Counted from the stretch's first letter, positions 36,010 through 55,160 are shown. The stretch is DNA of 64,000 nucleotides from Brienomyrus brachyistius (GCF_023856365.1 NC_064549.1:10061608-10125607), one strand, 5' to 3'. The notes: generated by a model not told the origin, from the letters alone. Translations and numbers: made by a program.

Positions 36010-38589
36010 TGGCTTGCAATGTTACCCTTTTACAGTTTTTAGCCATAAGGGGGCAGTCACAGAAGCAGTATGGAACTGCACAAGGACCAAATGTGAGCCC
36101 ACTGGGCAGAGGGGTGCCTGTTGTTTCCAGACATCCCTAAAGCACTGTCTGGATGTCACTAGCAGAGAAAAACACAATTGCAAAATACTGTAACAGCCTT
36201 GCTTACAGTGTCCTCTGGAAGCAGGGAATGGAACATCAGGCACATCAGGTGGCTCCCTCACCGTCTGTGCCGTCTGTGTCTAATGACACCTGGACAGAGC
36301 TTCGCAAGTTTGGTGAGCTGTATTTTTCGGAGATGGCCTGAGATGAGCAGGCAGTGTATTGAATGTCATGCAGTTTTACTGAGAACCCAAGTTGTGTCTG
36401 AGACGCGCCCCTTTCTGTAGCCGACCTGGAATTATAACATAAGAAAGATTTGTTGTGTTAGTGCGGCTGTATTTTTTAACGATAGGACCCTGAAATTCTC
36501 ACTTTATGACCTATAAAGTAACCTTTATTAACAGTTTGCACACTATTTGGGTTCCTCCAGTTTAAAAGACAGGCCGAGCAACCAAAACAATAATCAATTG
36601 CCACAGAAAATGCAGATTGAGCCATTTTCTGAATTCCTGTTGGGTTCTCGAGGATTGTACTCCCTTAATCATTCCTAGCTGCCTATTGTCGTAACATCAC
36701 CAGGCAACGTTTAGATGTGGCTATGAAGGGGAGACATGGGCACAGCCTGAGGAAGTCTTTACCTCTGCTCAGTCCCATAACCCTTGGCATTCCAGACACT
36801 CTCAACAGGCCTGGTCCGCCCTTAGAGGTAACATAGGCAGCTGCCTAGGGCGCCATCTTCTGAGGGGGCGCTGAAGTGAAGCTTGTCTCTGGCACTGTGT
36901 GAGCTGCCTCCCGCCGCTGTTCCTCAGTTAACTCAACCGCGCTACCTGTACGTCAACAAGGGATTGTTCATCATCAGCGTCTGAAACAGGATACTTCAGA
37001 AAACCTCCAAACGTTATATTTCATAGCATTATGCCAGTCTTCTGGTTGATCTAGATTTTTAAATAGTAGTATGAGTGGAAAGCCCTGTTTAGTACTAAGC
37101 ATCTACATAATGATTTTCCAGTGAATTTCCTAACTCAGTATCTGAATGACAAGCCTCCTGTTTAAGGTAAAAGCTTTAATGTCACACGAATAGAACTTAA
37201 AGACTTTGTGAGAGACAGATGCCTGGTGAACATAAATAATGCATGGTGACTTTCAGCAGAGAGAGAATAATTGAGTTTGGAGAATAATTAGAGAATTGTT
37301 TAGTTTAGCTGATGACAAAACGTGTTGTTAAAGATGTTAGAAGATCATTTGTGTTACCCTGGATAATACATTCCTCCAGTCTGTAACTTCATGGTTGCTC
37401 TGTTTCTTCAACAATGTAAACATTTCATTCCCTACAAATCAAAGTGTCACATCTCTCATTCTGTATTTTACATGGCAGAAGATACGCACCTGAAATCAAT
37501 TGACGGAGTTGTCAGTGTCTGTTTTGTTGTTATTGCAGAATGGAGTGTGAAGGTCGTATAACACTGCGGTTGACCAGCACAAGTCTGTCTGTATTCTGAT
37601 ACATTTCACGTACCATGATTCTGTGTTCTGCTCAATTTTTATGGACAAAAAACATGAATTGGAATCCTTCCTTTCAAATGCATCAGTATGAAGTCCATAT
37701 CTCGTGGAGGATTTTGCCTTTTCCTGCCCTTCCTAGCTCTTCTGTGATGAAGGTGGCCTGTGTGACCATCGGCTCTGTGTGGGGGAGGATGCTTTGAACC
37801 ACGGCGGAAACATGAACCTACCCTTCGCACGACTGACTAATGCATCAGAGAGAGAGAGAACGGCGTTCCCTTACAAGTTGCCATTCGTTAACCTCCTGAA
37901 ATGTGATCATTTGCTTACAAGCTCTCACTGTCTTCCTAGGGTGGTTTGGTGGGTGGCATGGAGTCTCAGAGCTTATGCAGGCTTCCATGGGTGCTCCAGT
38001 TTCCTCCTGCTGTTAATCGTCGTTTTTTAAACTGCCCGTAATGTGAGATGAAGTGTGTTCTCTGAGAGGCTCCGAACTCAATGTAACCCTGTGTTGGGTA
38101 AGTAGTTTTGGAAGCTAAATGCATCCTGTTTCAGGCATGCTCACAGGTATAGTGCTTCAGTGTCGGGCAAATTAGGGTAGAGTTTGAGTCTCTCCGTCTG
38201 AGTTTCCTCCCTGACACTATAGGGTACCTGTGTCTGATCAGAAGCCACAACATTGCTCGTGCATGGATGCCTCTGTGTGTATATTTCTTGTCATGCCCAG
38301 CCATTGTAACCTCCTCATGGGCTCGTGTCTGTGACAGTGATTACAGGTGATCGCTATCTCAACTAATGCTTCATATAGGATTGTGAATAATAATGGATTT
38401 CCACAGTATTGGCATGAACTGTATCGAATGTGTATACAGGTGTAAAATGTTAATAAATACTGTGAAACGTATGGCTGGAGAGTCTGGGTGTAGTCATGCA
38501 CATCGAGCTATCGAGAAGTTAATTCCTGCCTGCCTGGACCAAGCAGTGCGAAGGACCTCGTTGAGATATGAGATGAGGTGGCGTGATGT
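36010..38589. other. intergenic, no gene
   Basis: A patch at 36805-36885 (GGCAGCTGCCTAGGGCGCCA) resembles a dispersed fish repeat. A diverged SINE central block (GCTCCAGTTTCCTCCTGCTG) lies at 37993-38012. Otherwise nothing is recognised. Confidence 0.5.
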
Positions 38590-38960
38590 ATGGTGCCAGT
38601 AAATAGTCTGGAAACACCTACTGAACATGATTTGCTTTTCAGCAGGATAAGACTGCCGAGTAGACTATGAGGATATGTAGCAAGCATTTTCTTGCGAACA
38701 AGGATAGAGATGGAGCGATGACGTGACCCCTACAATCCCCCGACCGAGACCCTACAGAGCTGGTTTGGGATGAGTTGGATCAAAAAGTAAGAGCAGAGTA
38801 GTCAACTTGTGCCCACAGCTTGTGGAGACCCCCTTTCAGGACTGTTGGAGAAGCATCCCGGGTGGCTACATCAGGAGGCTGGTTGACAGAATGCCAAGAG
38901 TCTGCAATATTGTCATCAAAGCAAAAAAAAATGGCTATTTAGAATAGCCTAAAATTTGAG
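38590..38960 (+). pseudogene. Tc1-like transposase relic, C-terminal part
   Basis: On + the frames read QDKTAE, SKHFLANKDRDG, ELVWDELDQKVRAE and, in a different frame, DCWRSIPGGYIRRLVDRMPRV, then VIKAKKNGYLE. These match in order the end of a Tc1 transposase, from the segment around the second catalytic Asp to its C-terminal helix. Several stops and frame changes make it dead. No terminal repeats were found. Confidence 0.7.
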
Positions 38961-41910
38961 AAAGTGTTGAGATATTGAATCAATTCTCTTGGTCATTGTA
39001 ATATTTGATATGTATTACTTCACTGAAAACGGAAACAAATGCATTATAACAATTTCAAGAAGGTTCCGTAGCACTTTATGCTTTGGACCCTTAAAAAGCA
39101 GGCAGGTCCAGACTATTGACTGGAACTGTATGTGAATAAATGATGCAAAACATATACAAGCACATATAAACTCAGTGAAATCTTTGAACATATTTTGTAA
39201 TGCCATGTGAGCAAAGGAAGACAATTTTTCTGTCACATGAACACGTTTTAGTAAATCCCATGTTAATGTAGGCGTGGTATACCTGCCCCTGAGAGCAAAG
39301 TGTCAGTAGAAGGGTGATGGATTACAAAATGGGCAAGGAAGGACTGATACATCAACAATTGCTGGGGAAGCTCTGTTATTGGTGAACACCGCTATGAATC
39401 ATGGGATACAGGCGGCAGCACAATACGACCACTGCTGCGATCTAGAGAAAATCATGAGTGCATCACTTTCAGTCATAAAATGAACATGCATCCTTTTTCA
39501 AGGTCAACGGGAGGTTAAACTAGCAAATAAAAAAAATATCTCATACTAGAACAGGCAGGTCTTCTGGCATTCAGTCGCTCCCGTTAAATACAGCTTTCTC
39601 ATTTCCAGTTTGCTTCTTAAACCCACATGGAACGTGAAGCCTTTCGCCTTCTCTCACTTCTTTCTGGGCAGAGCTGGCGTAGCTAAGGAAAGAGGCTGTT
39701 GAGAGTCACACTGAAGCGTAGCACTGCTTTGATGCTGAAGCAGATAAACTGAAGAAAAAGTCACTCTACTGAGAAAACAGGAAGTGAGATGTCTGATGCC
39801 GCTGCCTGATATCTGTCAGCAATCTGGAATTGAGGCCCAGTCGAACTCGAGCAGCTATCCACTTTATCTGCTAAACTAAATATTACCAAAACTTTCTTTA
39901 TTGTAGTGCCACTTCTGTAGATAATAGGCAGAGATTCAGAGGCAAATTGATCGCTCTTATCTTTATTGGGCATGAGATGATTTTGTGAAGGCCACCTGCA
40001 CCTCTGCAGGAAAGAGGAAATAGTGGCAGATTAGGGGGGGCAGCTTCAGGAACAAATCAATTTGTGGCCCAACTTTCCTGGGAAACCATCTGAGGCAATC
40101 AGGAAGGTTCTGTCCAGCAAATATTGACATGATTAAGGGCTTTTTTTCCAGATCCGGTGCCCATCTCCTTGACATTTCAGTGCTTGTAAAAAAGTGTGTG
40201 TGGGGGGGGCATCAACGCCATCAATCAGGCCAGCTTCATCAGAACCTTCTTGCTGGTGCGGCCCTTGTCAGGTATGGGGAGGGTCTTGCACATGGGAAAG
40301 GGTCTCACGCCACATCCGCGTGCACCGCGCAGACTGTGTGGCCAGACTGGGCTTCTGTATTCGGCCATTAATAAGGGAAAACGTCCAAGTCTCCCAAATA
40401 TCCATAAAAATTAAGTAAATAAAGATAATCAGGGCAGAGATTTCCATGCATTGTTCTTGGTGACCAGATAATCCAAGAGGGAATTGTTTCTTTTTAATCA
40501 GTATTTGTTTATGTGTGCATTTATTGTGACATAAGTGCAATATAAAGAGGTGATTTTGAGTAGAACTTCTGTGTTCCTCTCATGTTGCTGCAGTTTCCTC
40601 CTGCAGTGTGAAATGCATGCGGTTCTCTCTCAGTCGGTGTCTCTTGCCTTGTGCCCCTGTCTTGTCTGGGAGAAGCTCCAGGCTTAGTGCAGCCTAATAC
40701 TGGATAAGTGGCCCTGGACGATGGATGGACGTCTGTGTTCACTGGGACAAACTGGTCATAAGACTGCAAGAACATTGACCAAATTATGATCCTACAAAGG
40801 ATAGTGTTTGCACCCTTCAAGCTAAAAAAAAACAACGTGGCAAGAGGAGTCTTATCTCATCTACAAACCACACTGCTGATTTAAAAGCAAAACATAGTTA
40901 AGTTAAAGACATGGATAGTTGTTTCGGTTCAGTGCCTAATAAATCAATTGCTTATTCTTTAGCTAGGCTACATTACTCAGAAGGCGCCGTTCAGCCATAT
41001 CCTAATCCATCATACGATTAATGTATTTTTAATGTCAGAGAGCACAGATGTTCTTGGTGAGGTGAATAAGCAAGAAAACAGGCTACGTCAAACAACGCAA
41101 TAAAAACACCCCCAACGGCATGTGAGGGTGAATGATTCTGCACCGTCTTTGTATCAAAACACATTCACTACCATACAGATATTCGAGTAAAGTTCCTATA
41201 TATAATGGTGGTCCGCCTTTGAATGTGAAACATTGAGGCTTCACTTCAAAATATCACGAGACTGTATCTGTTCATTTTGGCAATGCTACTCCGAACGACT
41301 CCCTTCCCTTTCTCGTCACCGAAGTGTTTGGAAAAGGTCAGAGACCCTCATTTATTCCGGAGTGGCAGAAACCTGTGCGTCCTTCCTGAGAAGTTATTTA
41401 AGTGTCCATGGGCGGGCTAGAGTCTGCAGGGACCCAAAATATATCTGTGGGCGAGCGAGGGACCTGCGTTATGTTAAACGTGACTGCCGGGATTAAAACA
41501 GCCTTTCTTTTTGATCGACTGTTTATGCGATTGTCAAAGCTGCATCTTTGCCTCACGGGCACCAGGGATGACGTCAGGAGTCCTTTCACCGGTGCTTTTG
41601 CAGTAACGCTATGTTGGTTTCCCAGAAGTTCACGACTCTTTGTGTACAGTTTCTTTCCAGTCATTTGCAGCATTGCTTCTTTGCTCCATGTCTCTCTCTC
41701 TTTCTCTCTCAATTAAATGTCATTATAAATTATAAATACGGAACAAGATGTACAGAAGCATGCAATGCAGTAATGTTCAGTGTGCTGATCTCGGACGGAG
41801 ACAACCAATCCAGTGGTCGATATGGAAGCTTCAGATACTTTAGGTGTAACATGACGGCAATAAAGTTGCTGCAGTTAATCTTAGTTTTGTCCCTGCATGG
41901 ACAAGACCTC
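38961..41910. other. intergenic, no gene
   Basis: A SINE 3' half lies at 40575-40738 on + (listed). A GC-rich patch at 41230-41720 contains the CRE palindrome TGACGTCA at 41569-41576. No coding sequence is recognised. Confidence 0.5.
40575..40738 (+). mobile_element. diverged SINE 3' half
   Basis: CAGTTTCCTCCTGCAGTGTG, TGTGCCCTGCCTTG-like block, GGCTTAGTGCAGCCTAATAC, then CTGGATAAGTGG and GGACGATGGATGGACG: the order and tail of the V-SINE-like family in + orientation, with many changes. Confidence 0.5.
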
Positions 41911-43034
41911 CTCAAGCTGCCCCTGTAACTGCCTGATCACAGATCCTTAAGCTGCCCCTGTAACTGCCTGATGACTGATCCTCAAGCTGCCCCTGTAACT
42001 GCCTGATGACTGATCCTCAAGCTGCCCCTGTAACTGCCTGATCACTGATCCTTAAGCTACCCCTGTAACTGCCTGATCACTGATCCTTAAGCTGCCCCTG
42101 TAACTGTCTGATGACTGATCCTCAAGCTGCCCCTGTAACTGCCTGATCACTGATCCTTAAGCTGCCCCTGTAACTGCCTGATTACTAATCCTTAAGCTGC
42201 CCCTGTAACTGCCTGATGACTGATCCTCAAGCTGCCCCTGTAACTGCCTGATGACTGATCCTCAAGCTGCCCCTGTAACTTCCTGATGACTGATCCTCAA
42301 GCTGCCCCTGTAACTGCCTGATGACTGATCCTCAAGCTGCCCCTGTAACTGCCTGATCACTGATCCTCAAGATGCCCCTGTAACTGCCTGATGACTGATC
42401 CTCAAGCTGCCCCTGTAACTGCCTGATGACTGATCCTCAAGCTGCCCCTGTAACTGCCTGATCACTGATCCTTAAGCTGCCCCTGTAACTGCCTGATCAC
42501 TGATCCTCAAGCTGCCCCTGTAACTGCCTGATGACTGATCCTCAAGCTGCCCCTGTAACTGCCTGATCACTGATCCTTAAGCTGCCCCTGTAACTGCCTG
42601 ATGACTGCTCCTCAAGCTGCCCCTGTAACTGCCTGATCACTGATCCTCAAGTTGCCCCTGTAACTGCCTGATCACTGATCCTTAAGATGCCCCTGTAACT
42701 GCCTGATCACTGATCCTTAAGCTGCCCCTGTAACTGCCTGATGACTGATCCTCAAGCTGCCCCTGTAACTGCCTGATGACTGATCCTTAAGCTGCCCCTG
42801 TAACTGCCTGATGACTGATCCTTAAGCTGCCCCTGTAACTGCCTGATGACTGATCCTCAAGCTGCCCCTGTAACTGCCTGACGACTGATCCTCAAGCTGC
42901 CCCTGTAACTGCCTGATGACTGATCCTCAAGCTGCCCCTGTAACTGCCTGATGACTGATCCTCAAGCTGCCCCTGTAACTGCCTGATGACTGATCCTCAA
43001 GCTGCCCCTGTAACTGCCTGATCACTGATCCTTT
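41911..43034. repeat. 35-bp minisatellite, 32 copies
   Basis: The unit begins CTGCCCCTGTAACTGCCTGA, followed by TGACTGATCCTCAAG. Copies start every 35 bases from 41917 to 43002 without any length change. Two common variants exist at linked sites: GATGAC with CCTC, and GATCAC with CCTT. The period is not a multiple of three and each unit has stops, so it is non-coding. Confidence 0.97.
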
Positions 43035-45557
43035 CAGAAACCAGGTTGCCAGATTGAGCACTGTATTCTAGGGATACTGTAATATAGCCCTACTGGTGCC
43101 TGAATTGGCAACCCGTGTCTTTGTTCTGCTTTGTTCCCTCCACACAGCACCATCCAACCCATAGCTGAAATTGTCTTGCCCTTGTTTGCGATTCCACCGC
43201 TCGCAATGAAAGCGAGCGTCACCAAACCACACGTCCAAGCCTCTCTGAGGCAGGTCTCGCACTTTGCTAACGTCGCTCTGCTCTGCAAACCGCACAGTCA
43301 TGTCATATTCTAGGTCAGCGTGAAAGATGGAAAAACAGCACACCGGGGTCGCGCGACCCTGTGGGCTTGCTTATGGGACCCTAATGGTACCCCCAAAGGA
43401 GGTTTGAGAAGAGAACACTGAGTAAATATCTGCCAGAGGCAGAGATTAAGGATGAGGAAGGGGGACGTGGGCCTTCTGGGAGGGGTTCTTTATCATCGGA
43501 TGTGGACGTTCTGGTATGCTGGACCAGTGCTGCTCAGGCACTGAGATCTCAAATGCTGATTTGGGCCACTAAACAGAAGCACCCACACCAACAGACAAAT
43601 ATATCCAGACAAAATAAACACACTGATATTCCAAGGGGGCGGGAAGTACCAAGAGTACAACTGTATCAAATCAGAACCATTTTAGCTCCATTTAATGCCT
43701 AGTTGCTATAAACTAAGACAGTGATTAGAAGCCTACATGGGGCAGGGGGGAGGGGGGCTATGCTTTATTTTTCATTGCAGATACACACATCTGGGTTCAA
43801 ACACGGGTCGGGAGCAAACAGAATATGCAGTGATTCATTTCCCGTATGGCTGGCTGGTACGTGAATCGCTAAAACGCTGTAACATCTTCATGTAAGCCTG
43901 CACTGCACTTACTGTTTTTGTCCACAAGCGACTAAATTGCACTCTGCTTTGTCTCTCTAAGTGCCCACAGGCCACATTTTCTTAATGGTGTCAATGAGGG
44001 GATCCCTGGCTGTAGTTAAGGATATTGCATCTTTTCAGATTATCGGCTATATCTGGGCTAAATGAAGGATTGGCCAAGCTTGGAAACACGACCTTATAAA
44101 GCAGCATGTACCTAGTGGACAAAATAGGAATCTGTTTAGCAAAGACAAAAAAAAGGTCACCGTTTCAAAAAGAACGTATTTGGTTGGAGATACAACTCCC
44201 TCTAGTGTTGATATTTAAATCTACACCAACCGCTTGTACAACCGGCTGCATACTAAAAAACCCATTCAAAACGTATTTGCCATAACCCTCTCACATCGTA
44301 TTTTATTTTATCATGAAAACCCATTTATTTATCTGAAAGATGAATAAATTTGGGAAGAACATATATTTATTTTTGATAAACAGAAACGGGTTACAGCTGA
44401 TCTTTTTTGCAAACCTCAGAAAGTTACTTCAAACAGACAGCATTTGATTTTAGATAATAAAGAATGCATGTATTTGTCACGTTGTACGTGGAGCAGCTGC
44501 GCTCTCATTTCCGCATCCAGGTACAGGTGGACATGGCAGTCGGTGGGAGCAGAGTTTACACAGCTCAATTGGTATGTGCAAACTGATTCATGTTAACGTC
44601 GACAAACACACAGCATCCGTTAGCGGAGGCGACGGTGGGAGAAAGGAAGCCAAAAGATCAGGGCGCGACCTCAAAAACAAATTTGTTCCTGAAATTGCTT
44701 GTCACCGATAACGTGGTAGCTGGGGTGGAACGTAAGCATTACTGCTACTAAGCAACTGGGCTCCTTCAGTAAAATTCAATAAAAAATGTAGTCCGACGTG
44801 ACTTTTTTTTTCTTTTCTACTAGGCAGCGGACTAAGGTCCAGTGTTTTGTACTCGCTCTTGTCTAAATTATTCGCGTCGGTCAAAGGGAGATGTGATAAA
44901 TCTTTCGACACGCCCACTAACCTTAAGACCTCTTGACCTCTACTTAGGCAAGTGGGCGTGCATAATTTCCAGCCCGGCGTGGCAGTCCTTTGGTGAGGCG
45001 AGTAGTAAAAATAAATAAATAAAAAGAAATAACCCAGTAAAGCAGATAAACGAATTGTTATTAATTGGAATTTACGATCATCGTTTTTAGAGGAAACGTG
45101 TACATATTCACTGTTAACCCTGATAAAAAAAAGCAATATTTATGGTTTTCTTTTTGTTTAAGGAAGTGTATACAGATGTGAAAGGGACATATCTCTGTGC
45201 AGACACAGGCTTATTCAGGTAGAGGTTTTCAAGTAATTACCACTGATGTACATTAAGTAAACCAACCTATATGTGCCAGTATTTGAGGTGATGTGTGGCT
45301 TTGCAGGTTACATTTATGTTTAATCTGCAGACACCCTAAGTGACATTAGGACTCTCTGCCAATGATCAGAAGGTTGCTAGTTCAATTCCCAGGTCTGCCA
45401 GTGATTTCATTATCATGCAAGGAATATCTTAATAACAGCGGCCTATTCGCAGTATTTATTTATAAAAATAAGTTTTTAGCTTGATTAACTCAGAACCTAC
45501 AGCATCCCGGAGTATCATGCAAAAGGACAGTCATGTACAAAATGCTGTGAGTATAGT
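43035..45557. other. intergenic, no gene
   Basis: Holds a 14-bp palindrome at 43346-43359 and an inverted repeat at 44909-44960. A SINE head-like patch (AAGGTTGCTAGTTCAATTCC) lies at 45371-45390. The 144-residue - frame at 45136-44702 has no recognised domain. Confidence 0.5.
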
Positions 45558-45568
45558 TTTTATTTTAT
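45558..45568 (-). terminator. calm3: distal polyadenylation signals of calmodulin
   Basis: Two overlapping AATAAA hexamers on the - strand, seen as TTTATTTTATT on +. They would give a 3' UTR of about 1.7 kb, in the range usual for vertebrate CALM genes. Confidence 0.4.
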
Positions 45569-47283
45569 TGGAAAACATTGATATTTCACAGCTTATATTT
45601 TGGACGCAACTTTCACAAATTTGAACAGCAACAGTTCATAGTCAATTTCTACAATGTTCCTCTGCAGGCCACGATCCATTCAGTTTTTCAACCCACAACT
45701 AAACTACTTAAAACTCTCCAGCAACAAAGGAGCCGTCCCCCTATACATAACCTTCATCAATCATCATCATCATCATCATCATCTCTCCAAACACAGCACG
45801 TCTCCCCGCCTTTGCAAGCTTAAACGCTGACAAGTTCAAAATGTGCAACATCCGTTTGCCGGCTCTCTCATCCAAACCCCTTCCCAAAACAAAAAATAAA
45901 TAAAAATAAAAAAAACAAACCTCAACAGTACGGTTTAGTGGTACAGCAAAGCAGAGCATGGAACAAGTCCAGTATCGCTACGGCGTGGGGGTCTGGGACC
46001 ACGAGAGGAAGAGACAGTTTGTAGCAGCAGCAACAGCAGCAAAATTTGGTTTTTCTTCCCTCCTCAATAAGAACAGATTTGAAGTCATTGTACACAAAAG
46101 TGCAAATATTTAACTACTATGTTTTCTAAAAGTCTTCTCGCAAAAAAATAAACGAACTGAGGCAACATTATGGCACAATTCAAAACCAAGAGAAACTAAA
46201 CAGAATTCACAGGCCATACTAATATTTAGATTAGGCGATGCAAAGTTTACGACACACTTAATATTGACCATTACACACTTAAAAAGCATAACATTTACAG
46301 TTGTACTGATATTTATCTGTATGTTTAGATATTTACAGCAATGTGCTCTAAACTGAATGCGATGTTGCCGTTATCCATGTCGTCTTAAGTTTTACACCAA
46401 CAACACACGGGCACACTGCTCTACCCAAGCGTGGGGCTGCGTTGACGTCAGATGGTAGTGATAGTGCAACTAAACAGAACAGGTAAAAATTAAGTTAAAC
46501 TTGCAGAAATTACTCTCCTGTTTATTCCACACATTGCTGAAGAGCTTTTATGAGGTGGGGGGGAGAGGGACTGAGTCCTAGTTCCTACCCAGCGCTGACT
46601 CGCACACATAGCATCCCTCCATAATACGTTTTGTACAAATATATATATATAAATGTTTAAACCTCCTGACTGTACACTGCCCAGGACGTCCAATCACAGG
46701 ACTGCCCAACTGTCAGGGGATACCATCAAGGGGAAGAAGAAAGAAATGTATGCATGCATAATTTTGTTTTTGTAACTTCTCAGTGAAAGCAGCCCTGCTT
46801 TTCTTGCAAGCTGCACAGGTAAGAACGTTACAAATGGACAACAATAAGCTGTTTTTTTTTTTTTTTTTTAAATCCTCAACAATGAGCGGTGGGTGGGGGG
46901 GGGGGGTTCATCGTCTCCTATCCTCCATTTCACACTCTGGCGCTACCCTTCCTTCAAAATTCAGCCGCAAGAGCAAGATTTTTACTAGCACATATAATTT
47001 TTTTTCTTCTTTTTTTCTCTCAGAGTTGGAGGGGTCTCACGCAGCCCAGCTCCGTCGCCTCACACCCCCACTGGGGCCGTTCCGCAGCCGATTGGTCGAC
47101 AGACGCCTCAGAAGTAGACTGGATTCGAAACCACATTTACAGAGTTAACATTTAAGATTTTTTTTTTATAGCTTTTCTGTTGATTTGTTAAGGTTATTAT
47201 TAGGATTGTATTTTTTATGTTTTTTCTTTTTTAAAATAGAGTGACTGAAGTGAGACAGGCGTCACGTGGGCCTGGTGCAGGGT
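45558..47283 (-). other. calm3: probable calmodulin 3' UTR
   Basis: About 1.7 kb of AT-rich sequence after the stop codon with no other gene. On the sense strand AATAAA occurs at 46521-46526 (short form, about 0.76 kb) and twice at 45558-45568 (long form). The interval holds T-rich tracts, a (CAT)n run at 45760-45783, and a CRE palindrome TGACGTCA at 46443-46450. Extent is inferred from poly(A) signals only. Confidence 0.5.
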
Positions 47284-53799
<6,516 letters not shown>

Positions 53800-54200
53800 T
53801 CTGTTGCTTTGTAAGGCTTGTGCGTAAAGAGAAGGAAATGCAATCTATTGCTGCCTTAGATGGGTACGAAGCATAAAAACCTGATGCGGACCGGCTCCTC
53901 TAAAGCTACCGTACGTCGCGTCGCCCTCACCACCTGTGTAGTCTCATTTGTACTATATCCCTCCGCTCGATGACATCATTTACCCCACACGAGTGGGTCC
54001 GTTCATAAACCGCAGCCCGAAAAGTGCGCCAGAACGCCACACTTTATTTACGCCCCGATCGGCTTCGGCAGCTCTTTTATTGAAATTTTCCCGACAACAG
54101 CTGCGCTGCTCAACAATAACGAAACGCCGTGCTGCACTATTTGCAGACTGCGCAAAAAGGCCGCTGCTAGCCGAACTGCGAGTTGTTCTAAAGCCCCCCT
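53800..54200 (-). promoter_or_regulatory. calm3: calmodulin 5' UTR and promoter
   Basis: CpG-containing sequence to the right of the start codon. On the sense strand a TATA-like GGATATAG is at 53953-53960, which suggests a start near 53925 and a leader of about 125 nt. A CRE/ATF-like TGACATCA lies at 53971-53978, and further GC-rich sequence extends to about 54200. CREB/ATF sites are common in vertebrate CALM promoters. The start site itself is inferred. Confidence 0.55.
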
Positions 54201-55002
54201 ACGCTAAAGCTGTATGGTGAGGCTGCTGGAGCGCACGTGTGTGATGTATGTATCAGCAGACACACTGCGGAGCGGCACTGCGCACTAGTTGTAGATTAGC
54301 GCTGGTAAAAGGAAAATCTTTTATATATATATATACAGCTAACGTTAAATGTGGCCAGCGAGCTGTTCAACGAAACAGTATAAGAAAAGCAACGTTGAGT
54401 TCCTACAAGGAAAAAAAGATAAACGAATTTAACCGTGGAAATGAAACGCCGCGTCTTATTGGCTCAGAATGTGTGGAAAAAGACAGGCCTGTGGTAATTG
54501 GTTACTTGTTACCTGCAATGCGTCAAATTGGGTTCAACCATTGCGGAAAAAACGGAAACTGAAACGAAAGAGATTATAGTCGTTGTATGGTATTAATATT
54601 TATTTTCTGTGCTGTTTTATATTGTTTTTCTGTTTTTACACGATGGGCTTGGTTAAAATTTAGATAAAACGAATGTAAGCGACATTTAACGAATGTGACT
54701 ATGAAATGTAATAAATTGTTGATTAATGATTAAATAACTAATAGTGATATTGTAAACTTACATTTCCGTTTCGTAAAAACAAGTTTACTCCGCGCGTCTG
54801 CTGACGTGCTGTACATTCTACATCGCGAAGTGGGAAGCAAGATTTGCTTACTCTTACATTTGCCAGTAAGGACTTACGGTGAATGTAAAAGTACATATTC
54901 GAATTGCATTAAATTGTATGTTTTGCAGACTCCATAATAAACATAATAAATCTCACCATGTGGCAAGATAAGCACATACAGGTTTGAGCACATTTGGGCC
55001 AG
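54201..55002. other. gene-free stretch upstream of calmodulin
   Basis: A (TA)n run at 54321-54334 lies in AT-rich sequence. No second promoter or gene is recognised. Confidence 0.5.
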
Positions 55003-55160
55003 TGGGGTAGCGTGGTGATTAAGGTTGTGGGTGTGAAACCTGAAGAATCACAATCCAAATCCCAGACGGGCTTTTCTACTCTACCCATGAAATAGGTACT
55101 TAACCTGAATTACACCAGTAAGCCATGCAAATGTATAAATAGGTAATATTATAACCTGTT
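55003..55160 (+). mobile_element. tRNA-derived SINE, + orientation
   Basis: The head reads GGGGTAGCGTGGTGATTAAG, with AATCCAAATCCC as a decayed box B, then the body block CTTAACCTGAATTACACCAG and TATAAATAGGTAA typical of fish SINEs. Confidence 0.55.

Noticed and set aside
35696..36193. 165-residue frame with an 11-residue repeat (LHLYWLRRSDT type)
   Set aside because: It comes from the 33-bp DNA repeat, which is open in several frames on both strands; the repeat carries no sign of protein-level selection.
41911..43034. CRISPR-like array
   Set aside because: Repeats are contiguous without unique spacers and the DNA is vertebrate; it is a minisatellite.
44702..45136. 144-residue frame on - in the intergenic region
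   Set aside because: No start context, no domain recognised, and the C-terminal half has an A-tract-encoded Lys run; not supportable as a gene.
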